Source: Proteiniphilum sp. UBA5283 (GTDB taxonomy: Bacteria; Bacteroidota; Bacteroidia; Bacteroidales; Dysgonomonadaceae). From it: DNA of 5,746 nt. The number at the start of each line of letters is the position of its first letter. Position 1 is the stretch's first letter. The stretch covers positions 1,072 to 6,817 of the forward strand of contig DHSP01000024.1 in NCBI GenBank assembly GCA_002408485.1, written 5' to 3'. The position numbers were made by a program, and so were the translations under genes. This document shows, piece after piece, positions 1-4,025 of this stretch. A model generated the notes under the pieces. It had not been told where the DNA came from and made no database searches. It saw only the letters and a program-made list of their open reading frames with translations.

Positions 1-969
1 GGATGGCTTTATCCGATGAATTACAACCCAGAAGGAATGAAGGCATTTAAGCACAGTGAGTGGAACAGTGCCCGTATTGAAGCCATTGGCAATTCTATCC
101 GCACCTGGGTAAACGGTGTCCCTTGCGCCAATATCCTGGATGATACCACTCCGTCAGGGTTCATCGCCCTGCAGGTACATTCCATCGGGAAGGCCGAACT
201 GGAAGGAAAGACCGTTGCGTGGCGCAATATCCGCATCCTTACGGATGAGCTTGATAAGTACAAAACAGCCGACGATGAGAATGTAATGCAGATAAACCAG
301 GTGGCCAATACAATCTCTGACCGTGAAGCTGCCGATGGATGGAAATTGCTCTGGGATGGCAAGACCACCGAAGGATGGCGTGGTGCCAAGAGAGACGATT
401 TTCCCGATCTGGGATGGTCGATTGACAATGGCATGCTGAAAGTACACAAAAGTGATGGTGGTGAGTCAACGAACGGCGGTGATATTGTTACGACCCGTCC
501 TTACAAAAACTTTATGCTGAAAGTCGACTTTAAGATCACCGAAGGTGCCAACAGCGGGATCAAATATTTTGTCGATACCAACCTGAATAAAGGAGAAGGA
601 TCAGCCATAGGTTGCGAATTCCAGATTCTGGATGATCAGAATCATCCGGATGCCAAGATGGGGACCAATGGCAATAGAACGTTGGGGTCACTCTACGACC
701 TGATTCCGGCTCCGCAAGACAAACCTTTCCGCAAGGGTTTTTTCAATACTGCGATGGTGGTAGTGGAAGGAAACCATGTGGAACATTGGCTCAACGGTGT
801 GAAAATTGTGGAATATGATCGGAACAGCGATGCCTGGAACAAGTTGGTGCAAACCAGCAAGTACAAAGACTGGCCCAATTTCGGCAATGCCGAAGAAGGT
901 CTGATTTTGTTACAGGACCATGGTGACGAAGTTTGGTTTCAGAATGTGAAAATAAAAGAACTGGATTAG
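1..969 (+). CDS. Tandem DUF1080 (3-keto-disaccharide hydrolase-like) protein, 5' truncated by window edge
   Basis: The reading frame is open from base 1 (GWLYP before the first in-window Met at 16) and ends with TAG at 967-969, so the true start lies upstream. Counting from the Met at 16, residues 1-76 are the C-terminal half of one DUF1080 (PF06439) beta-sandwich: WVNGVPCANILDD, then GFIALQVHS and WRNIRIL. After a linker of about 30 residues a second, complete DUF1080 domain runs from about 108 to 316: LLWDGKTTEGWRG, NSGIKYFV, GCEFQILDD, GSLYDL, VEHWLNGVKIVEYD and GLILLQDHGDEVWFQNVKIKEL. The family has a concanavalin/LamG-like fold. Characterised Bacteroides members act on 3-keto-glycosides, and many others are unassigned. 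A periplasmic or surface location is likely for the family, but the signal peptide region is not visible. Substrate is unknown. A strong palindromic terminator follows 42 bases after the stop. Confidence 0.9.
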   Translation, partial: GWLYPMNYNPEGMKAFKHSEWNSARIEAIGNSIRTWVNGVPCANILDDTTPSGFIALQVHSIGKAELEGKTVAWRNIRILTDELDKYKTADDENVMQINQVANTISDREAADGWKLLWDGKTTEGWRGAKRDDFPDLGWSIDNGMLKVHKSDGGESTNGGDIVTTRPYKNFMLKVDFKITEGANSGIKYFVDTNLNKGEGSAIGCEFQILDDQNHPDAKMGTNGNRTLGSLYDLIPAPQDKPFRKGFFNTAMVVVEGNHVEHWLNGVKIVEYDRNSDAWNKLVQTSKYKDWPNFGNAEEGLILLQDHGDEVWFQNVKIKELD

Positions 970-1011
970 GAATAAATAACCGTTACTAGTCTATAAGAAA
1001 AAGAAAATCAG

Positions 1012-1044
1012 AAAAGAACCGCCGGGGACCCCGGCGGTTCTTTT
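1012..1044. terminator. Bidirectional intrinsic terminator between convergent genes
   Basis: This is a perfect 16-base inverted repeat around A1028 (arms 1012-1027 and 1029-1044). It has a GC-rich core (ACCGCCGGGG / CCCCGGCGGT) and AAAAGA / TCTTTT outer ends, so an RNA from either strand gives a GC stem followed by a U-rich tract. It sits between the stop of the plus-strand DUF1080 gene and the stop of the minus-strand flavodoxin gene, as expected for a shared terminator. Confidence 0.92.
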
Positions 1045-1099
1045 GATCTGTGAAAAAGATGTTCAGTCTTTTGCTAAAAAACAGGAAAGCAATCTATTT

Positions 1100-1600
1100 C
1101 TACACAAATTCCTTTTTGAGCATTTCCACCCATTTTGCCAAACGTTCCTGGGTTAGATCATATTCATTATCTTCGTCAATGGGTAGCCCCACCCACATGC
1201 CGTTGCTTACCGCGGTAGAGTCGTCGTATGTGTATCCTTCGTCAGGTACTTGTCCCACAATCTGTACTTTGTCATGCATTTCATCGTACACCACTTTCAT
1301 CGATTCGGCAAAGCTGGTTGAGTATGATGCACTATCTCCCAGTGCAAAAATCGCCACTTTTTTCCCGCTAAAATCCATTCTGGCAAACGAAGGAAGAAAA
1401 CCCTCCCAGTCGTCCTGCAAGTCGCCTATACCTGTTGTGGATGTGCCGATTACGTAGTAGGAATAATCTTTTACTTCCTTGAGTGTGATGTCCATCACGT
1501 TGAATATATCTGCGTTCCCGTCGAAAAGATCCTGTACCTGCCTGGCAACAGAAGCTGCATTCCCGCCGGATGATCCGTACAGAATAACTATTTTGTTCAT
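1100..1600 (-). CDS. fldA: Long-chain flavodoxin (FldA-type)
   Basis: The 166-residue product has the length of long-chain flavodoxins, small cytoplasmic FMN proteins that carry low-potential electrons and often replace ferredoxin. Visible hallmarks are beta1 plus phosphate loop (IVILYGSSGGNAA, residues 4-16), the 50s-60s loop with GDLQDDWEGFLP (59-70), MDFSGKKVAIFALGDS..SY (75-93) and the C-terminal GLPIDEDNEYDLTQERLAKW (138-157), which matches the FldA end motif. The phosphate loop departs from the usual S/T-x-T-G-x-T: position 12 is Gly and position 15 is Ala. The inner FMN-stacking Trp of the 60s loop (TxTWG) is Thr56 here, while the outer Tyr (Tyr93) is kept. It stands alone, convergent with the upstream DUF1080 gene and divergent from tRNA-Arg. 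GGAG occurs about 11 bases before the ATG, far for a Shine-Dalgarno. The symbol is by family and has not been tested. Confidence 0.93.
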   Translation of the reverse strand: MNKIVILYGSSGGNAASVARQVQDLFDGNADIFNVMDITLKEVKDYSYYVIGTSTTGIGDLQDDWEGFLPSFARMDFSGKKVAIFALGDSASYSTSFAESMKVVYDEMHDKVQIVGQVPDEGYTYDDSTAVSNGMWVGLPIDEDNEYDLTQERLAKWVEMLKKEFV

Positions 1601-1620
1601 TGTTGTTTGATCTCCATATT

Positions 1621-1637
1621 TGTTTAAAGAATAAACA
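1621..1637 (-). promoter_or_regulatory. Candidate operator: TGTTTA-N5-TAAACA inverted repeat in the flavodoxin leader
   Basis: A perfect 6-base inverted repeat (1621-1626 and 1632-1637, spacer AAGAA) lies 21 bases before the flavodoxin ATG. A weak -7-like TTTCTTTG on the minus strand occupies 1651-1644, which would place the repeat at or just after the transcription start. AT-rich repeats of this size can occur by chance, and no known regulator is recognised. Confidence 0.25.
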
Positions 1638-1686
1638 TTTCAACAAAGAAAATGTTTGTTTCGATGATAGACAAGCAGTTTTTTCT

Positions 1687-1717
1687 TTTGTGGATAACTG
1701 AAAATGTGTTACTTTTG
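1687..1717 (+). promoter_or_regulatory. Bacteroidota housekeeping promoter for tRNA-Arg
   Basis: TTTG at 1687-1690, a 19-base spacer and TACTTTTG at 1710-1717 match the TTTG-N19-TAnnTTTG consensus of the Bacteroides primary sigma factor exactly. The predicted start at about 1723-1726 leaves only a few bases before the mature tRNA 5' end at 1728. Confidence 0.85.
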
Positions 1718-1727
1718 CATCCATTCC

Positions 1728-1799
1728 GGCGCGGTAGTTCAATGGATAGAATAGAAGTTTCCTAAACTTTAGATTCGGGTTCGATTCCCGGCCGTGCTA
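1728..1799 (+). tRNA. tRNA-Arg (anticodon CCT)
   Basis: A complete cloverleaf of 72 bases folds by eye. The acceptor is GGCGCGG / CCGTGCT (two G-U pairs) with discriminator A1799. The D arm is GTTC-AATGGATA-GAAT. The anticodon arm is GAAGT-TTCCTAA-ACTTT with CCT at 1761-1763, followed by a four-base variable loop. The T arm is TCGGG-TTCGATT-CCCGG. It decodes AGG. The 3' CCA is not encoded (bases after the discriminator are CTT). It has its own promoter and terminator, so it is a single-gene unit. Confidence 0.95.
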
Positions 1800-1805
1800 C
1801 TTCTG

Positions 1806-1849
1806 AAAAGCTGTAATTGATGATTCACTCATCGATTACGGCTTTTTTT
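1806..1849 (+). terminator. Intrinsic terminator of tRNA-Arg
   Basis: An 18-pair stem (1806-1823 with 1829-1846) has two G-U pairs and a 5-base loop (TTCAC) and runs into a T tract (1843-1849). It starts seven bases after the tRNA. Confidence 0.92.
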
Positions 1850-1910
1850 ATTGCTTTAAGCAAGCTCGACGCACAAATCTCATGGGTTTAATAGTAAGCA
1901 TGACTATTAT

Positions 1911-1941
1911 GAACATAAGTTCAAAATATTTTATATCTTTG
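1911..1941 (+). promoter_or_regulatory. Promoter of the DUF5320 gene, with GAAC-N4-GTTC motif in the -33 position
   Basis: TATCTTTG at 1934-1941 fits the TAnnTTTG -7 element. The position where TTTG would be expected (1911-1914) reads GAAC, the start of the inverted repeat GAAC-ATAA-GTTC (1911-1922). The 13 bases ATGAACATAAGTT (1909-1921) recur exactly at 2495-2507 before the DUF134 gene, also just upstream of a TATCTTTG. The start would be near 1948, giving a leader of about 165 bases. The repeat may be an operator or an alternative-sigma -33 element. Confidence 0.6.
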
Positions 1942-2009
1942 CATCAGAATGTTTTTTCTGAATATAATGAATATTCTATCATAGGGCCTATAAGCCCAAT
2001 GAAGCAGAC

Positions 2010-2081
2010 ATGGGAATTGCGATTATTTCAACTGGTAACAGTATGGATTCCAAGAGTGCGGCAAGAGAGTTGCCGATATAA
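2010..2081 (+). pseudogene. Relic of an MTH1175/NifX-like N-terminus (or a 23-codon leader ORF)
   Basis: ATG at 2010 opens a 23-codon frame ending in TAA at 2079-2081. Its product begins MGIAIISTGNSMDSKSAAR. Members of the MTH1175-like (PF02579) family typically begin MKIAI.STG..LDS....RFGRC. The M.IAI, STGNS, DS and the Arg six residues after the Asp line up without gaps, and the match then breaks at the expected FGR. The piece lies in the DUF5320 leader, 34 bases before that gene's start, and has no ribosome binding site of its own. Either a gene copy was largely deleted here or a short peptide has been kept for leader regulation. The family comparison is from memory. Confidence 0.5.
2059..2075 (+). 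promoter_or_regulatory. Leader hairpin upstream of the DUF5320 gene
   Basis: CGGCAA (2059-2064) and TTGCCG (2070-2075) pair perfectly over a GAGAG loop, ending 26 bases before the Shine-Dalgarno stretch. No T tract follows, so it is not a terminator. It could insulate or modulate translation, or be incidental. Confidence 0.4.
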
Positions 2082-2100
2082 TTATGTTTTACAAATTTAA

Positions 2101-2110
2101 AAAAGGAGGT
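2101..2110 (+). promoter_or_regulatory. Unusually strong Shine-Dalgarno of the DUF5320 gene
   Basis: AAAAGGAGGT lies four bases before the ATG at 2115, full complementarity to the usual 16S 3' tail. The other intact starts in the window (DUF134, MTH1175-like, ahpC and the 4869 lipoprotein) have no such element, which is the norm in Bacteroidota. This site therefore stands out and fixes the start codon. Confidence 0.85.
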
Positions 2111-2114
2111 TAAG

Positions 2115-2351
2115 ATGTCAGGATTTAATCGAAAAGGTCCAAACGGTGAAGGTCCGATGACAGGCCGCCGTGTTGGCCGATGTACCGATTTGGGTGCAAG
2201 AAGAGTAAATAGAAAATTTAACAGTGCCGAAAATCTGTCAGACAACGAAATGCAACATGTGTTTGGCCGCCGCATGGGACGTAACCAAGGTGCAGCTAGA
2301 AGAATGGGGAGATGCGGTAATGGTCAAGGTCGTTTCGGAAACGATTGGTAG
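2115..2351 (+). CDS. DUF5320-like small Gly/Arg-rich protein
   Basis: The 78-residue product opens with MSGFNRKGPNGEGPMTGRR and GRC (residues 1-23). This is the GPxGxGPMTGRxxGxC signature that I associate with DUF5320 family proteins, found beside MTH1175-like and Mrp-type genes in anaerobes. The middle (about 38-52) is a short polar helix-like stretch. The C-terminus is again Gly/Arg-rich with one Cys (MGRCGNGQGRFGNDW, Cys67). Cys23 and Cys67 are the only cysteines. There is no signal peptide or membrane segment, so it should be cytosolic. Function is unknown; the basic, glycine-rich make-up allows nucleic-acid, anion or metal-cluster contacts, but nothing here decides between them. It has its own promoter, a long leader and the only strong Shine-Dalgarno in the window. 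Confidence 0.8.
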   Translation: MSGFNRKGPNGEGPMTGRRVGRCTDLGARRVNRKFNSAENLSDNEMQHVFGRRMGRNQGAARRMGRCGNGQGRFGNDW

Positions 2352-2358
2352 TTAGGGG

Positions 2359-2386
2359 GAGGGTAACGCCGTTAGGTTTTACCCTC
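2359..2386 (+). repeat. Hairpin after the DUF5320 gene, weak terminator candidate
   Basis: GAGGGTAA (2359-2366) pairs with TTACCCTC (2379-2386) over a 12-base loop that itself contains AAC-GCC-GTT symmetry. It starts 8 bases after the stop codon. No clear T run follows (ATCTTGCTTTCG), so it may be a processing or stability element or an inefficient terminator. Confidence 0.45.
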
Positions 2387-2494
2387 ATCTTGCTTTCGTT
2401 ATTATTTAAGGTAATACCGGGTATCGATGTAATGAAATTAATACTCTACGATGTTTTTTTAAAGTTTTACCGATCTGTGAAAAGAAATGATTCA

Positions 2495-2528
2495 ATGAAC
2501 ATAAGTTTATAATTATTCCATATCTTTG
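2495..2528 (+). promoter_or_regulatory. Promoter of the DUF134 gene with the shared 13-base motif
   Basis: TATCTTTG at 2521-2528 is a TAnnTTTG -7 element, giving a leader of about 40 bases before the ATG at 2574. ATGAACATAAGTT at 2495-2507 is identical to 1909-1921 and sits 13 bases before the -7 (12 in the other promoter). No TTTG is present at the -33 position. Shared control of the DUF5320 and DUF134 genes is the natural reading. Confidence 0.6.
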
Positions 2529-2573
2529 GAATTTAAAGTAACAAAATCAACTTTCTAGCTGTGAATTGAAATT

Positions 2574-2990
2574 ATGTCCCGTCCAAAGCAAAACCGAAAA
2601 ATATCCAATCCCCCCCTGATGCAGGGATTCAAGCCTTTTGGCATTCCACGTAGAATGCTGAGTGCGGTCACTTTGTTATTTGATGAATACGAAGCAGTCA
2701 GATTACTGGATTATGAAGGATTGCTTCAGGAGCAGGCAGCGGAACGGATGAACATATCGCGGCCTACCCTGACGCGCATCTATGAACAAGCCCGTAAAAC
2801 AATTGCAATGGCACTGGTAGAAGGAAAGATGATCAATATTGAAGGCGGCAGTGTACAGTTCGACAAAGAGTGGTTTCGTTGCAGGCGTTGCTATAAATTA
2901 ATAGATAGTCCTGAAAATCATGTAAGATGCAAAGATTGCAAAAGTTTTGGTAATGACGAGTTAATACCGATAAATGCGAATGATAAGTGA
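2574..2990 (+). CDS. DUF134 (UPF0251) family HTH protein with C-terminal zinc-ribbon-like Cys pairs
   Basis: The 138-residue product matches the DUF134/PF02001 layout. The N-terminus is SRPKQNRKI, then P..QGFKPFGIP, then LLFDEYEAVRLLDYEGLLQEQAAERMNISRPTLTRIYEQARKTIA (about 34-78). The last part is a sigma-70 region-4-like helix-turn-helix with the recognition helix around SRPTLTRIYEQAR (62-74). Two Cys pairs, C103-x2-C106 and C119-x2-C122, suggest a bound zinc or Fe-S site. The usual inference is a DNA-binding regulator found beside MTH1175-like/Mrp genes; no target has been shown here. It has its own promoter carrying the motif shared with the DUF5320 promoter, so it is a candidate regulator of both. 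There is no Shine-Dalgarno. Its TGA overlaps the GTG start of the next gene. Confidence 0.93.
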   Translation: MSRPKQNRKISNPPLMQGFKPFGIPRRMLSAVTLLFDEYEAVRLLDYEGLLQEQAAERMNISRPTLTRIYEQARKTIAMALVEGKMINIEGGSVQFDKEWFRCRRCYKLIDSPENHVRCKDCKSFGNDELIPINANDK

Positions 2991-3250
2991 AAGTAGTGGT
3001 GTTGTCCGATAATCGTGGAGCGGACAGATCGCTTGAGAACGAACACGGTTTGTCGGTCTATCTGGCAGCAGCTTTTTTCAAATGCCTGCTCGAGACGGGT
3101 GCATCTGATCGGCTTATCCGTAATGCTGAAAAAATGGGGATTGATATCAAAGCGGTTGATTTTGTGTTTATTTCTCTCGGGCATGCTGATCATTTGGGAG
3201 GGTTGCCTGCATTTCTGGAGCTAAATAAAACAGCCGGGATCGAAATATAG
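2987..3250 (+). pseudogene. Truncated COG1237-type metallo-beta-lactamase-fold protein with damaged metal site
   Basis: A GTG start at 2987 overlaps the DUF134 stop (GTGA), indicating translational coupling. The 87-residue product follows the N-terminus of COG1237-type MBL proteins: VVVLSDN (3-9), ENEHGLSVYL (17-26), LLETGASD..IRNAEKMGID (34-53), then FISLGHADHLGGLPAFLE (61-78). Two conserved features are altered: the FDTG motif reads LETG, and the first His of HxHxDH is Leu64 (codon CTC at 3176-3178, one base from CAC). It ends at TAG 3248-3250, about one third of the usual 230-280 residues, so later ligands are absent. A possible continuation in another frame lies at 3256-3309. It is probably a decaying gene. 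A retained short protein is possible since the frame is intact up to the stop. Confidence 0.7.
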
Positions 3251-3333
3251 TAAACTTTCCAGGTAGCAATGAGGGGCTAAATAATGTATATCACCTGAAT
3301 ATGAAATGATAAAAATCTTCGTGCAAAACGAGC

Positions 3334-3366
3334 ATGATAACTGTTCACTCACAAGGACACGATTAA
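3334..3366 (+). pseudogene. Possible second MTH1175-like N-terminal relic
   Basis: ATG at 3334 gives MITVHSQGHD and then TAA (3364-3366). Family members often begin M.IAVTSQG.DL.S, so the first ten residues fit, with the stop where Leu (TTA) is expected. The piece is very short and could be chance. It lies 45 bases upstream of the intact MTH1175-like gene, where a tandem family copy would not be surprising. Confidence 0.25.
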
Positions 3367-3411
3367 AAGAGAGTTCCATGCGATACCTTTTAAAATAATA
3401 TTTTTAAACAT

Positions 3412-3786
3412 ATGAAAATAGCAGTACCAACAAAAGAAAACAACCAGATTGATGCTCATTTTGGACACTGTGAATTTTACACGATTTACACTGTTTCTGA
3501 AAAGGATGACATCGTTGATAAGCAAATACTCCGTTCACCTGCAGGTTGCGGATGCAAGTCTGATATTGCCCTTAATCTGTCTCAAATGGATGTGAGAATA
3601 ATGCTGGCCGGAGGTATCGGAGAGGGAGCGATCAACAAACTTTCATCCTGTAACATAGAGGTCATCAGAAATTGCAAAGGAGATGTGGACGAGCTCGTGA
3701 ACGAATACCTTGCAGGTAACCTCAAAGATGGTGGAGCAAGCTGCCAATCGCATGCACATGATGAGAGTCATGTATGCAGTCATTAA
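3412..3786 (+). CDS. MTH1175-like / NifX-NifB-C-terminal family protein (orange-protein type)
   Basis: The 124-residue product has the PF02579 (dinitrogenase iron-molybdenum cofactor biosynthesis) fold pattern: MKIAVPTKENNQIDAHFGHC (1-20), beta strands to about 43, a Cys pair in SPAGCGC (46, 48), MLAGGIGEGAINKLSSCNIEV (64-84) and a last helix DVDELVNEYLAGNL (91-104). Relatives such as NifX and the Desulfovibrio orange protein bind Mo- or Fe-containing sulfide clusters. No other nif genes are present, so a nitrogenase role is not supported. The tail after about 105 is rich in Cys and His (C111, H113, H115, H120, C122, H124), a plausible extra metal site. The start lacks a Shine-Dalgarno and follows an AT-rich leader. 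It is likely a cytosolic metal-cluster carrier. Confidence 0.92.
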   Translation: MKIAVPTKENNQIDAHFGHCEFYTIYTVSEKDDIVDKQILRSPAGCGCKSDIALNLSQMDVRIMLAGGIGEGAINKLSSCNIEVIRNCKGDVDELVNEYLAGNLKDGGASCQSHAHDESHVCSH

Positions 3787-3811
3787 CAGGGAATGATGAT
3801 TTAGTGCATAA

Positions 3812-3940
3812 TCTCGCTATGGTGAAGCTGCACTCATCTTGCAGGCCAATGGATGTGTCAACGTGAAGGCGGAGGGGGCGCCGCATGGCCTTACGCGAAG
3901 GAAAAATAGCATTTTGAAAATGTGGAAAAATTGTATATGA
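3812..3940 (+). pseudogene. Relic of a rhodanese-like C-terminal segment
   Basis: The stretch is open in one frame from 3812 to TGA at 3938-3940 but has no start codon. It reads SRYGEAALILQANGCVNVK, then AEGAPHGL. This resembles the part of rhodanese domains just after the active-site loop: (C..G.)RS..AA..L...G..NVK.L.GG. The active Cys would lie upstream and is absent. Base composition at 3821-3895 is more G/C-rich than the AT-rich flanks, as expected for former coding DNA. The rest of this intergenic stretch (3787-4025) holds only the ahpC upstream region. Confidence 0.45.
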
Positions 3941-3958
3941 AAACGCAATCCTGAAAGA

Positions 3959-3992
3959 ATAGCTATCGACTGCATCAATCGATAGGGGCTAT
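3959..3992 (+). promoter_or_regulatory. Candidate operator upstream of ahpC (CTATCGA-N9-TCGATAG)
   Basis: A perfect 7-base inverted repeat (3963-3969 and 3979-3985) is flanked outside by ATAG (3959-3962) and CTAT (3989-3992), making a larger imperfect palindrome. OxyR sites are built from spaced ATAG and CTAT blocks, and OxyR controls ahpC in Bacteroides, but the spacing here differs from the classic N7 pattern. TATAAT at 3990-3995 overlaps its end. The regulator is not established. Confidence 0.4.
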
Positions 3993-4025
3993 AATTCATA
4001 TCAAAAATCACTAAAAAAAAGAACT

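Noticed and set aside
1728..1799. tRNA-Arg as an integration site for a mobile element
   Set aside because: No second copy of the tRNA 3' end occurs in the window, no integrase is present, and a normal terminator follows directly.
1882..2100. 72-codon plus-strand open frame between the tRNA and the DUF5320 gene
   Set aside because: It spans the DUF5320 promoter and its leader, has no ribosome binding site, resembles no family, and is in a different frame from the MTH1175-like relic.
2432..2512. 25-codon frame between the DUF5320 and DUF134 genes
   Set aside because: It runs into the DUF134 promoter motif, has no ribosome binding site and matches no family. Apart from the hairpin at 2359-2386 and the promoter, nothing else is seen in 2352-2573.
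3384..3391. TACCTTTT as the -7 element of the MTH1175-like gene
   Set aside because: It misses the final G of TAnnTTTG and has no TTTG at -33 spacing. It is possible, but too weak to annotate.
3306..3398. 30-codon frame starting MIKIFVQNEHDNC before the MTH1175-like gene
   Set aside because: No family match and no initiation signal. It overlaps the more suggestive 3334-3366 reading and is likely a chance opening in relic DNA.
3412..3786. Nitrogenase cofactor gene (nifX) in a nitrogen-fixation cluster
   Set aside because: The family match is real, but no nifHDKENB genes are nearby and the neighbours are of the MTH1175/orange-protein type.
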